From positions 1 through 64,000 of the forward strand of contig JADLAZ010000272.1 in NCBI GenBank assembly GCA_020849725.1: a DNA stretch of 64,000 nt. The letters run 5' to 3'. Numbering within the stretch: the stretch's first letter is position 1; the number at the start of each line of letters is the position of its first letter. This document shows positions 39,480 to 48,321 of this stretch, one piece after another. A program made the position numbers and the translations under genes. This DNA comes from Chloroflexota bacterium (lineage in GTDB: Bacteria > Chloroflexota > Chloroflexia > Thermomicrobiales > JADLAZ01). The notes below the pieces were generated by a model. The model was not told where the DNA came from and did not search any database. It was given only the letters and a program-made list of their open reading frames with translations.

Positions 39480-41516
39480 TCAGTCGGGGACGCTGAGCCG
39501 CCGCCACACCCGCAGCACCTCACCCACACCGGCGGCATCGGCGATGCTGCCCTGGGCCGAGTGCGGCGGCGCGCCGTCGAACAACTCGCTCACTGTGCCC
39601 AGGCCGGCCTTCTCCAGGTGCCGCTGCAACCCCTGGAACAACTCGATCAGCAGCCGGTTGCCCGGATAGACCCGCTGGCTCGCGTCGGAGAACGGCCCCA
39701 ACAGCCATGTTCGCACCGATCCCTGGTGGTAGGCGCCATCGCGGTGAACTGCGTCGCCGGCATACCAACCGACATACTGCGGGTCGGCCGGCGACAGGGT
39801 CCGCAGTCCGACTGGCGTCAACAGATGGTCCTTCACCTCGTCAAAGACTGGCCGCCAGCGGCTGCGCTCCAGCACCGGAAAGGGCAGACCGATCGCCAGC
39901 ACCTGGTTCGGCCGGCAGGCAGCGTCGTTGCCGTAACCCGTTTCGATGGCGTCGTACAGGTAGCCACCGGCAAAATACCAGAACTTCTGGGTGAACGACC
40001 CCTCGGCCTGGTGCGCCAGCCGGAGGTAGTCAGCGGCCTGCTCCGGAGCCACGTGCCTGGCCCACTCTGCCATTTGCCGAACCGCGTTGTACCACAGCGC
40101 GTTGATCTCGACGGGCTTGCCCTGTCTCGGCGTCACCACCCACGCGCCGGCCTTTGCATCCATCCAGGTCAACTGATACCCCGGCTCGCCGGCCCACAGC
40201 AGGCCGTCGACCGAGTCCACTACGATGCCGAAGCGGGTGCCGGCGACGTGCGCCGCGATGATCTCCCGCAGCGCCGCCCACTGCGCCAGCAGAAACGCCC
40301 GATCCCCGGTCTGGTCGAGATAGGCCCGCAGTGCTACAAACAGCCACAGCGTCGTGTCGACCGAAGCATAGTCCGGCAGCCCATCTGTCTCACCGTAGCG
40401 CACTGGCAGCAGGCCATCGCGCCGGTCGTCCAGCAGTCCCTGCAATACGGCGCGGGCGTCGGCGGCGCGGCCCGTTGCCAGCAGCAGGCCCGGCAGGCCG
40501 ATCAGCGCGTCCCGCCCCGCCTGACTGAACCAGTGGTAGCCCCCGATCACCGCCCGCCGTGGCGCTGGCGCCCTGGCCGTCGCCGGATTCGCACCCCGGC
40601 CGCTACCATCATCGTCGGGCCGCGCCGGGACAGCCACGATGAAGGCATCGGCGGCCAGCGTCAGCGCCTGCCCGAAATCGTCGTCGAGGCGGCCACCGCC
40701 GTGGCCCGTTAGCTCGTCGCGCCGCTGCCACTCTCGGCGCCAGGCCGCCTCCACGTCAGAATCCTGGAGTGGCTCGGCTTCGGTCGAGATGATGAGCGTT
40801 GCCACCCCCCCTGGCGGTAGCGCGATCGCCAGCGTGCCCGGCATGTACAGGTCTTCGAGGAAGTCCAGCCCGCGCTCACGCTCGAGCCGGTACTGCACGC
40901 GCCAGTGCCAGGTGCCTCGCGCGTCGACTGTGCCCCCCGGCAACCGCATCTGAACGGCAGGAGCGCCTGTCGCCGGCTGGACGTGCAGACCGTCTGCCAG
41001 CGCCTCCACCCGTGGCGACTGGTGCGGATCACCAGCGATCAACTCGTGGAACGGCCGGCCGCTGACCAGCGGCCGCAGCACGAGTTCCGCCGCCTCGACA
41101 GCCGTGGTGGGCCAGCGATACTGCACGTAGGTCGTGTCGCGCCCGTGGGTCATCCACACACGCTTCTCTAGCGTGGCGTCGCCAATCTCATAGCTCGTGA
41201 TCGGCAGACCGCGCTCGAGGCGAAACTCCGCCAGGTGAATGTAGCCGGCCGGCGCCAGCGTGTCGTTCTGGTACTCCGTGGTCGAGATCTGGTACGGCCG
41301 CCCACCGTAGGTCACTAACTCATCGACCTGCGCCACGGCGACCCACCGGTCGACCGGCTGGCGCCGGGCGACCACCAGCAGACCATGGTACCGGCGGATG
41401 GGTGTGCCGGGCACCGTACTCGACGCATAGCCGCCCAGCCCGTTCGTGACGAGCCACTCCCGCGCCAGAGCCTCGTCCAGGCGGCGACATTTGTCCGGTC
41501 CCAGGCGGATCACCAC
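39480..41516 (-). CDS. Amylo-alpha-1,6-glucosidase / glycogen debranching enzyme
   Basis: 678-residue GDE-type enzyme. An N-terminal domain (about 15-310; WLVTNGLGGYASSTVPGTP and RRYHGLLVV) precedes the GH15-like helical barrel carrying GGYHWFSQAGRDALIGLPGL near residue 325, QLTWMDAK and the NALWYNA motif. It removes alpha-1,6 branches from glycogen or related glucans, complementing GlgB. Start GTG 41516 with GGAGG upstream. It lies 23 bases after the otnI-like gene, so it is probably the end of a long reverse-strand transcription unit. Confidence 0.92.
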   Translation of the reverse strand: MVIRLGPDKCRRLDEALAREWLVTNGLGGYASSTVPGTPIRRYHGLLVVARRQPVDRWVAVAQVDELVTYGGRPYQISTTEYQNDTLAPAGYIHLAEFRLERGLPITSYEIGDATLEKRVWMTHGRDTTYVQYRWPTTAVEAAELVLRPLVSGRPFHELIAGDPHQSPRVEALADGLHVQPATGAPAVQMRLPGGTVDARGTWHWRVQYRLERERGLDFLEDLYMPGTLAIALPPGGVATLIISTEAEPLQDSDVEAAWRREWQRRDELTGHGGGRLDDDFGQALTLAADAFIVAVPARPDDDGSGRGANPATARAPAPRRAVIGGYHWFSQAGRDALIGLPGLLLATGRAADARAVLQGLLDDRRDGLLPVRYGETDGLPDYASVDTTLWLFVALRAYLDQTGDRAFLLAQWAALREIIAAHVAGTRFGIVVDSVDGLLWAGEPGYQLTWMDAKAGAWVVTPRQGKPVEINALWYNAVRQMAEWARHVAPEQAADYLRLAHQAEGSFTQKFWYFAGGYLYDAIETGYGNDAACRPNQVLAIGLPFPVLERSRWRPVFDEVKDHLLTPVGLRTLSPADPQYVGWYAGDAVHRDGAYHQGSVRTWLLGPFSDASQRVYPGNRLLIELFQGLQRHLEKAGLGTVSELFDGAPPHSAQGSIADAAGVGEVLRVWRRLSVPD

Positions 41517-41539
41517 CGTCCTCCCGGCCGCCAGTGACG

Positions 41540-42343
41540 CTACGTCGCGCGAGTGCGGCCGGCGGGCGACCAGGCCGGATCGGCGGCCGCCAGCCAGTCG
41601 AACGGGTCCGGGTCAGTTGCCGCGGCATCATACTCCAGGCCGACCACTCCGTCATAGCCGGCCGCGCGCACGGCCCCCAGCACATTGCGGATGTTGATCT
41701 CGCCGAGACCCGGCTTGATCCGTCCTGGCGCGTCCGCGAGCTGCAGGTGCCCGATGCGCGGCAGCAAGGCGCGCATGGTGTTGATCAGATTGCCTTCCAT
41801 CATTTGCATATGATAGAAATCGTACTGCAACCAGACCCATGGCGAGTCGACTTCATCGATGATCGACATCGCTTCGGCCGAGTGATTGAGGAAGTATTCC
41901 GGACGGTCAAACCGGTTGAGCGGCTCCAGCAGGAGCCGGACGCCGGCCGCCGCCGCCTCGTCCGCCCCGCGCCGCAATCGCTCGACAATGATCTCCCGCT
42001 GCGCCGACCGCTCCAGATGCTCAGCGCGCCGCCCGACCATGACGTGGATCTTGCGCGTGCCGAGCCGGGGCGCCAGCCGCAGGCCATCGCGCAGCGTCTC
42101 GAAGAAGCGCTGCTCGCCGTCCGGCTCACCCAGGTAGCCGGTGCCGGTGACCGGGTCCGGGTCGAGGTTGAACAGGCCGACCTCGAATCCGAAGCGCTGC
42201 TGCAAGTCCATCAGACGCGGCATGTCCATCCGGCAGGCGAACCAGAACTCGACGACGTCGAAGCCCGCCCGCACAATCCGGGCCACCTGCTCATCCAACG
42301 GCATACCGGCCCAGACCGTGTTCAAATTGACGCCGTAGCGCAT
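41540..42343 (-). CDS. otnI: Hydroxypyruvate isomerase / 2-oxo-tetronate isomerase family TIM barrel
   Basis: 267-residue xylose-isomerase-like barrel of the Hyi/OtnI family. It opens RYGVNLNTVWAGMPLDEQVA. It has the metal-site Glu in LLLEPLNRFDRPEYFL, then WVWLQYDFYHMQ and the C-terminal GLEYDA. Together with the OtnK- and OtnC-like genes directly upstream it fits the pathway for four-carbon acid sugars. Ribosome site GGGGAGG. The name follows this context; plain hydroxypyruvate isomerase activity is the alternative. Confidence 0.85.
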   Translation of the reverse strand: MRYGVNLNTVWAGMPLDEQVARIVRAGFDVVEFWFACRMDMPRLMDLQQRFGFEVGLFNLDPDPVTGTGYLGEPDGEQRFFETLRDGLRLAPRLGTRKIHVMVGRRAEHLERSAQREIIVERLRRGADEAAAAGVRLLLEPLNRFDRPEYFLNHSAEAMSIIDEVDSPWVWLQYDFYHMQMMEGNLINTMRALLPRIGHLQLADAPGRIKPGLGEINIRNVLGAVRAAGYDGVVGLEYDAAATDPDPFDWLAAADPAWSPAGRTRAT

Positions 42344-42383
42344 GGCTCGCCTCCCCGTCCGGCCGCCGGCCCGGCGGCAGGGG

Positions 42384-43664
42384 CTATCGCGTCCGGGCGA
42401 GCGCCGCGAGCGCCGCCGCGAAGAACCGCTCGTCGCCGAAGTTGCCCGACTTCAGCACCACCAGCATCGTCCGCTTGCCACGACCGATCGACACCGGGAC
42501 CCCTGTCTGGACCTCTTCAAGGATTTCATGCTCCAGCAGCCCGAGCCGGCGGCAAATGACGGCCGACGTATCGCCGCCAGCGATCACCAGCCGGTCCAGG
42601 TCGGTCCGCTCCACCACCGCCTCGGTGATGTCGCTGAGCGCTGCCGTCAGCGCCTGGCCGACCGCGCGCTCGTCCAGGCCAGCGGCGAGACCCGCCGCCA
42701 GGGTCGCCCTGACCTCGTCCACACCGGCCGGCGTGCGGATCAGCACGTCCTGGCCGGCCAGCAAGCGCCGCGTTGTGTCGTCGTCGGCCCTCTGCACCTC
42801 TTCCCCCCGCTGGTCGCTACCGGCGAGGACGGCCAGCGGATCGATCGTGACTACGTGGGTGCCGGCCGCCAGCGCCGCCGCCACCTGGCGGCGTGTCGCA
42901 TCGCTGACACTGCCGGCGACGATCAGACTGCCGCCGCGCCACGAGGCGCCGGGCGCCGGCGACGCCGGCATCGCCAGCGGCGACGGTGGAAACCGCATCG
43001 CCGTCGCCAGCGCCGACCCCCCCGTCAGCACCAGCAGATCGTCGGTCGCGCGGGCGATCGTCTCCAGGTGCGCCTGGTGCGCCGCATCCAGCACGACCAT
43101 CTGGCACCAGCCGCGCGCGGCGGCCAGTGCCGCGCGCAACGCCGCCTCGCCACCATCGATGACGGTTTCGTCGATCAGGCCGACAGTGCGTTTCGTTTGC
43201 GCCTGCAGCGCCCTGGGCAAGTACGATTCGGTCACCGGACTGGTCGGGTGGTGGGCGAGCCAGGTGTCGCCGATCGGCACGCCGTGAACGTAGTGGATGC
43301 CCTGCCGGGTAACCCGACCATTCTCGGGAAAGGCTGGCACGACGACCGTAAAGTCCGCGCCGGCCTCATCGAGCATGGCGTCGATCTCGGCGCCAATGTT
43401 TCCTTGAAACGTGCTGCTCATCTTCTTGTAGAGCGGGCGCCGACCCCACTCCAGCAACCGGCGCGTAGCAACGCGTGTGCGGGCATAGGCCGTGGCCGGG
43501 TCGTCGCCGCGCGTGCCCGCCTCGATGATGAGCGCCGGGTAGGCGTCCGGTGGCGCCGGCAATTCCCATGGATCCAGCAATACCCGCACCGGCACCTGCT
43601 GGCGCGCGATCATCAGCCCCAGGTCATTCGCGCCGGTGAGATCGTCCGCCACCGACCCAAACAT
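42384..43664 (-). CDS. otnK: Four-carbon acid sugar kinase (OtnK/DUF1537 family)
   Basis: 426-residue kinase phosphorylating 3-oxo-tetronate or threonate/erythronate. The N-terminal substrate domain has SVADDLTGANDLG at the start, KKMSSTFQGNIGAE and VVPAFPENGRVT. The C-terminal nucleotide domain has LIVAGSVSDATRRQ, LVIAGGDTSAVICR and LKSGNFGDERFF. The frame is open to 43679, but GGAGGGGG lies just before the ATG at 43664, so I start there. It sits between otnC- and otnI-like genes, as in described four-carbon sugar-acid clusters. Confidence 0.9.
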   Translation of the reverse strand: MFGSVADDLTGANDLGLMIARQQVPVRVLLDPWELPAPPDAYPALIIEAGTRGDDPATAYARTRVATRRLLEWGRRPLYKKMSSTFQGNIGAEIDAMLDEAGADFTVVVPAFPENGRVTRQGIHYVHGVPIGDTWLAHHPTSPVTESYLPRALQAQTKRTVGLIDETVIDGGEAALRAALAAARGWCQMVVLDAAHQAHLETIARATDDLLVLTGGSALATAMRFPPSPLAMPASPAPGASWRGGSLIVAGSVSDATRRQVAAALAAGTHVVTIDPLAVLAGSDQRGEEVQRADDDTTRRLLAGQDVLIRTPAGVDEVRATLAAGLAAGLDERAVGQALTAALSDITEAVVERTDLDRLVIAGGDTSAVICRRLGLLEHEILEEVQTGVPVSIGRGKRTMLVVLKSGNFGDERFFAAALAALARTR

Positions 43665-43706
43665 GCCCCCTCCCTGCACGCGGTCCGGCTCCAGCCGGGG
43701 CCGTGG

Positions 43707-44369
43707 CTACTGCCGCAGCTTGTAGGCCGACTGCGCCGCATACTCGGCGGCTAGAGCCGGCGCGATGTAGTTCAGGTTCAGCCCGGCGGCGCGTGCCCAG
43801 ATCTCGTACTTGCAGTGGACCTCGAGCGTCTCCAGCGTCGTGAAGGCGCGCTTGACCGTCGGCCCAATGGCGACCATACCGTGGTTCTCCATGATGACCA
43901 CATTCGCGTCCGGCGCGGCCCGACCGACGGCTTCCGCCAGCGCGGCGCTGCCGGCGTGCATGTACGGCACGCGGTGAATCTCGCCCACGTAGACCATGGC
44001 CTCGGGTGTCAACGCCGTATTGATCGCCAGGTTGGAGCTGGCCGCCAATGTCGTGAAGAAGGGCGAGGCGTGCAGGACCGCACCGGCGTCGGGACAGGCC
44101 AGGTATACCTGCTGGTGCACCTTCAGCTCGCTCGACGGCCGGGTCGGCCCGTCGAAGTCGTCGCCGTCGATCGCCGCGCGGGCGAAGTCGCTTTCGCGCA
44201 GGTCCTCCAGCACCGTGCCCGCGCCGGTGATGACGCAATGGTTCGCGTCCACCCGCGCGCTCAGGTTGCCAGCCGTGCCCCAGGTCAGATCACGCTTGAA
44301 CAGCAACTGTCCGACCCGGATCAGCTCCTGAATCAGGCGGCGCTCATCGTCCGACCACTCGCTCGCCAT
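43707..44369 (-). CDS. otnC: Class II aldolase/adducin family protein (OtnC-like 3-oxo-tetronate 4-phosphate decarboxylase)
   Basis: 220-residue zinc-dependent class II aldolase. Markers: GTAGNLSARV near the start, SSELKVHQQVYLACPDAGAV with the catalytic Glu, LHASPFFTTLAAS and MENHGMVAIGPTVKRAF providing zinc His residues. Being next to otnK and otnI, it most likely decarboxylates 3-oxo-tetronate 4-phosphate to dihydroxyacetone phosphate. L-fuculose-phosphate aldolase activity cannot be excluded. An upstream in-frame ATG at 44399 is less likely. Confidence 0.85.
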   Translation of the reverse strand: MASEWSDDERRLIQELIRVGQLLFKRDLTWGTAGNLSARVDANHCVITGAGTVLEDLRESDFARAAIDGDDFDGPTRPSSELKVHQQVYLACPDAGAVLHASPFFTTLAASSNLAINTALTPEAMVYVGEIHRVPYMHAGSAALAEAVGRAAPDANVVIMENHGMVAIGPTVKRAFTTLETLEVHCKYEIWARAAGLNLNYIAPALAAEYAAQSAYKLRQ

Positions 44370-44467
44370 CGGCGCCCCCTCCGCTGTCCCGCGCGACACG
44401 CAGCGCGGCGGCGGCAGTCTAGTCCCGGCGTGCCACGCTGTCGAGTGGTGACGGTCAGATCACATCG

Positions 44468-46363
44468 TCAGCGCGGAAACGCCTCCGCGCCACCGCCGAC
44501 AGTCAGGACGCAGCCGGTGGTGAATGCCGCCGCGTCAGTTGCCAGCCACAACACGGCCTCAGCGACGGCCTGCGGCGGAATCAGCACATCGCCGGTGACA
44601 CTGCGGGCGCGATAGCGCTCGATCACCTGTGCCTCGCTGACGCCGTCGCCGGCTGCGCGCTCAGCGATCAGCCGCCGGAACAGCGGCGTATCGATCATGT
44701 CCGCGTTGACGTAGTTGGCCGTGATCTTGTGCTGCCCCAACTCGTTCGCCACATTGCGGGCGTAGTGCGCCAGCGCCGCTTTCGACGCGCCGTAGGCCGC
44801 CGCCTGTCGCCCCGGCGCAAACGCGGCCTTGGAGGCATTGTAGATTAGCCGCCCACCGATCCCCTGCCGGATCATGACCTGCGCCGCGAGTCGGGTCACC
44901 GCCACCGCACCGATGTAGTGCACCTCTAGCTGGCGCACGACCTCGGTCAGCGGCATTTCCTCGACGCCGTGCAGGTGCGGCGTCGCGCCCGGTGTGTAGA
45001 AAAGGACGTCGAGGCCGCCGAACGCTCGCACCGTCTCCTCGATGAGCGTCGCCACGCTGGCCTCGTCGCGCACATCGACGGCATGGGGCAGGTCGCCGAG
45101 CGCCGGCGGCATCAGGTCGGCGGCCACGACGTGGGCGCCGGCCCGCTGGAAGGCCATCGCCGTCGCCAGTCCGATGCCGCTGCCAGCGCCGACGACGACC
45201 ACTACGCGGCCCTCGAATGGCCGCCGGATGCGCGCCTCGATCTTGCGCCGCTCCAGCGGCCACGTCTCCATCTCCAGTGCCTGCTCATCGGTCAGGAACG
45301 CGAACTGGTCGATCCCCTCGGCGTTCTCCATCGTCTCCAGCACCGTCCGGTAGGAGATCACCGCCGTACGCGCGCTGGCCGAATTGTAGGCGGCGCCAAC
45401 CAGTGCGCCGCCGGGGATGGCCACGATCTTCACCGCGTCCGGCACCGGGCCGGTCGGGAGCGCAGCGACGTCCGCCACCGTGCGCACGATGGCCGGCATC
45501 TTGCCGGCGCGGAGGATGTGCTCCGGCGTTGCTACCCCGCGCGCGGCCAGCTCGACAAACCGTGGGTCACTGATCTTGGCGACGATGGCCGGGTCGTCGT
45601 CGACGTGGAGGACGACCCGCTCGCGCCGACACAACTCGCCACGGATGGCCGGCAGAAGTGCGCTCAGGTCCGGCTTCGGCACGACGCCCAGCAACGGGCG
45701 CGGCGTCAGGAATACCTCAGCCCGCGCGATCAGATTCAGCAGGCTGGCGTAGCACGCCTCGGGCGTGTCGCCCCAGGCGACCAGCCCATGCTTGACGAGG
45801 ATCAGCCCCTGCACACGCGGTCCCAGGGGTAAGCACGCGATCTGGCGCGCGAGTGGAAAGCCAGGGCGCACGTAGTCGACAATGGCCACATCGTCGCCGT
45901 AGACCGCCTGGACAAACCGCTCGGGGAAGCGCGTGTCCGTCAGCGACATCGTCGCGATATCGTGCGTGTGGGCGACGACGCGCGCCGGCAGGATGGCGTG
46001 CAGCAGCGTCTCGACGCTGGGCGCCGGGTCGCGGTCGGGAAAGAGCATCGCCTGGCGACAGGCGGCCGTCATCGCCTCGTCGGTCAGGTCTTCAAACTGC
46101 GCCAGCGCCAGCAGGCGGTCGTGATCGAGATGGGTGAACCCGGCGCGCGTGATCGTCCGGAGATCGGTGCCGCTGCCCTTGACGACCAGCGCCCGCGTCG
46201 GTCGGCCGAGGAAATCGACCTCGTCCTGCTTGAGTGACGTGTTGCCGCCACCCGGCTGCACGAGCGAGACATCCTGGCCGATCAAGTTCGACAGCTGCAC
46301 CAGTTGATCGTAGGCATCCACTGGAGCCTCTGCCACGGGCCATGCCGGTCGCCGATCTCCCAT
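44468..46363 (-). CDS. Bifunctional class II aldolase / short-chain dehydrogenase (RhaD-type)
   Basis: 631-residue fusion. The N-terminal class II aldolase (about 15-380) has LVQPGGGNTSLKQ, zinc-site HAILPARVVAHTHDI and LVKHGLVAWGD. The C-terminal Rossmann SDR (from about 390) has VVVVGAGSGIGLATAMAF and catalytic YGASKAALAHYARN. In known relatives it splits L-rhamnulose-1-phosphate and oxidises the lactaldehyde formed. The ATG at 46363 has AGGAGG nearby, overlapping the end of the MGMT gene; the open frame upstream antisense-like region is not coding. Followed by a second, separate class II aldolase gene. Confidence 0.9.
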   Translation of the reverse strand: MGDRRPAWPVAEAPVDAYDQLVQLSNLIGQDVSLVQPGGGNTSLKQDEVDFLGRPTRALVVKGSGTDLRTITRAGFTHLDHDRLLALAQFEDLTDEAMTAACRQAMLFPDRDPAPSVETLLHAILPARVVAHTHDIATMSLTDTRFPERFVQAVYGDDVAIVDYVRPGFPLARQIACLPLGPRVQGLILVKHGLVAWGDTPEACYASLLNLIARAEVFLTPRPLLGVVPKPDLSALLPAIRGELCRRERVVLHVDDDPAIVAKISDPRFVELAARGVATPEHILRAGKMPAIVRTVADVAALPTGPVPDAVKIVAIPGGALVGAAYNSASARTAVISYRTVLETMENAEGIDQFAFLTDEQALEMETWPLERRKIEARIRRPFEGRVVVVVGAGSGIGLATAMAFQRAGAHVVAADLMPPALGDLPHAVDVRDEASVATLIEETVRAFGGLDVLFYTPGATPHLHGVEEMPLTEVVRQLEVHYIGAVAVTRLAAQVMIRQGIGGRLIYNASKAAFAPGRQAAAYGASKAALAHYARNVANELGQHKITANYVNADMIDTPLFRRLIAERAAGDGVSEAQVIERYRARSVTGDVLIPPQAVAEAVLWLATDAAAFTTGCVLTVGGGAEAFPR

Positions 46364-46376
46364 CACCCTTGCCTCC

Positions 46377-46838
46377 TCATGGCGTATACGCCGCGCCCGA
46401 CGCCCGCTCCTCGTCATCGGCTGGCGGCCAGCCATTCTTGACATCGCGACTACCCGCGCCCAGCGCGTCGGGTCGCCACAGCGCCCGAGCCAGGTCGACG
46501 GCGCCGCCCGCCGTGAAGGCGACACCCTCGCTCTCCAGCATCGCTTTCTGACCGGGTGGCCCGAAATGCGGTGCACCGCTCAGCCGGCCCTGGCTGTTGA
46601 CGACCCGGTGACAGGGGACACCGTCGCGCGCCAGCGCACCATGCAGCGCGTAGCCGACCAGGCGAGCGTGCTGGGGCCGCCGCAGCCGGCGCGCCAGCCA
46701 GCCGTAGGTCGTCACCTTGCCCGGCGGCACGGCCCTCACCAAATCGTAGACAGCCGCAAAGAAACCTTCCCGCGTGACAGCAGCATCTGCCTCGCTCTGA
46801 GCGACGGGTTCGGTGGGCGCTCCCGTCGCGTCAATCAC
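46377..46838 (-). CDS. MGMT family protein (O6-alkylguanine-DNA alkyltransferase-like)
   Basis: 153-residue protein with the Ada/MGMT DNA-binding domain only: FFAAVYDLVRAVPPGKVTTY, Arg-finger-like HARLVGYALHG, and active-site PCHRVVN with an intact Cys. The Cys distinguishes it from alkyltransferase-like proteins that have Trp there. A Pro/Gly-rich tail of about 35 residues follows. The start GTG overlaps the rlmD stop, so it is coupled to that gene. Confidence 0.87.
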   Translation of the reverse strand: MIDATGAPTEPVAQSEADAAVTREGFFAAVYDLVRAVPPGKVTTYGWLARRLRRPQHARLVGYALHGALARDGVPCHRVVNSQGRLSGAPHFGPPGQKAMLESEGVAFTAGGAVDLARALWRPDALGAGSRDVKNGWPPADDEERASGAAYTP

Positions 46839-48252
46839 CGCGCATCGTCAGGACGGCAATTGCCTCGATGTGCAGCGTGTGCGGGAAGAGGTCGATCAGT
46901 CGCAGCGAATCGAGCCGGTAGCCGCCACCGGCCAGCCAGTGCAGGTCCCGGCCGAGCGTGGCCGGGTTGCAGGAGACGTAAACCACCCGCGGGATGGCCC
47001 GGTCGATGATCGACCGCAGCGCCGCCTCGTCGACGCCGGTGCGCGGTGGGTCCAGCACCACCGCGCTGACCGGCTCGGCGATGGCTGGCAGCATCGTTCC
47101 GGCGCCGCCCCGCAGAAACAGCATGTTCGTCAGGCCGGCCGCCTGCGCGTTGGCGATGGCATCCAGCACGGCCACATCTGATTCCTCGATGCCGATCACG
47201 CGCGGGGCGCGCGTTGCGATCGGCAGGGCAAACAGACCCACCCCGCAGTAGGCGTCGATGACGGTCTGGTCCGAGTACTCAAGCGTGCTGTCCAGCACGA
47301 GCCGGACCATATCTTCGGTCAGGCTCGTCGGCTCGGTAGTGGCGGCGACGGTCGACCGTCCGCCCCCCAGCGGCGGCCGCAACTCGCGCCGGGTATTGAT
47401 CTGGAAGAAGGATCGCGGCGACACCTGGTAGCGCGTGCCCAGCACCTCCTCCGTCAGCGTCCGCTCCCCCCGGCTGGGCTTGTCGTCGGCGCGCCAGGCC
47501 TGCATCTGGGCGCCGTCGGCCGAGCAACGCAGGCTCAGCCGCTCCCCTGGCGAGACCGTGCCACGATAGGCTGGTAACGCCGAGTTGATCGGCTCCTGCG
47601 TCACCGGGCAAGCCTCCACGGCAACGACGTCATGGCTGAGCCAGCGCCGGAAGGCCGGATTGCCTTCGGCGTCGCCCGTGAAGTGGGCGGTGTTGCGGTA
47701 TCGCCACGGGTCGACCATCGCCAGCGCCGGCAGCATGACCTCGTCGACCGTGGCAAAGGCTGGGCGCGCCTGGTCGAGCAGAATCGCCTGCTTCGCCGCG
47801 ACCTGGGCCGGGTAGGCCAGGTCCTGCCACTGGCAGCCGCCACAGACGCGGAAGATCGGGCACGGCGCCTCGACGCGGTCGGGCGAGACGGTCAAGATCT
47901 CCCGCACGCGACCGCGCCAGAAGCGCTTGCGCCGGTCGGTGATGTCGACCAGCACATCTTCGTCAGGCAATGCTCCCCAGACGAAGACGACCGTGCCGTC
48001 AGCGGCGCGGCCGACCGCCTCGCCGCCGTAGGCCATGCCGGTGATCGTCAGCCGCACCGGCTCGCCGGTGGCCGGAGCGCTGGCCGCGTCACCGGTGTCG
48101 CCCGGCAGATCGGCGCCGAACTCGTCGCGCTCGACCGGTGAGTTCTCCCGGCGCAGCGCATCGGCACGCTGGTGGTCCGCGCCGCCGCGCACTCGCGGCC
48201 CACTGGCCTGCGGCCGGCCGCCGCGCTGACGGCGCTGGTTGTGATGGCCCAT
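46831..48252 (-). CDS. rlmD: TRAM-domain 23S rRNA (uracil-5-)-methyltransferase, RlmD/RumA family
   Basis: 473-residue SAM-dependent RNA m5U methyltransferase. A basic, low-complexity tail (1-65) precedes a TRAM domain (about 70-130), an Fe-S-type cysteine group (APCPIFRVCGGCQWQD, later ACPVTQEP) and the methyltransferase core. That core has VIDAYCGVGLFALPIA, VVLDPPRTGVDEAAL and the nucleophile Cys in YVSCNPATLGRDL. The exact uridine (1939, 747 or a tRNA site) cannot be fixed. I start at ATG 48252 with GAGGA upstream. Confidence 0.88.
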   Translation of the reverse strand: MGHHNQRRQRGGRPQASGPRVRGGADHQRADALRRENSPVERDEFGADLPGDTGDAASAPATGEPVRLTITGMAYGGEAVGRAADGTVVFVWGALPDEDVLVDITDRRKRFWRGRVREILTVSPDRVEAPCPIFRVCGGCQWQDLAYPAQVAAKQAILLDQARPAFATVDEVMLPALAMVDPWRYRNTAHFTGDAEGNPAFRRWLSHDVVAVEACPVTQEPINSALPAYRGTVSPGERLSLRCSADGAQMQAWRADDKPSRGERTLTEEVLGTRYQVSPRSFFQINTRRELRPPLGGGRSTVAATTEPTSLTEDMVRLVLDSTLEYSDQTVIDAYCGVGLFALPIATRAPRVIGIEESDVAVLDAIANAQAAGLTNMLFLRGGAGTMLPAIAEPVSAVVLDPPRTGVDEAALRSIIDRAIPRVVYVSCNPATLGRDLHWLAGGGYRLDSLRLIDLFPHTLHIEAIAVLTMRGD

Positions 48253-48321
48253 AGTTGAATCCTCGCTCTGGGCAGGCGGCATACCGTCGCGGCAATTTGC
48301 CCGGCGCGGCCTACAACATGC

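Noticed and set aside
38772..40712. 646-codon forward ORF across seleno-TlpA and the debranching gene
   Set aside because: Covers two well-supported reverse-strand genes and is rich in Arg/Gln/His, typical of an antisense frame.
42342..43754. 470-codon forward ORF opposite otnK
   Set aside because: Antisense shadow of a gene with clear DUF1537 motifs.
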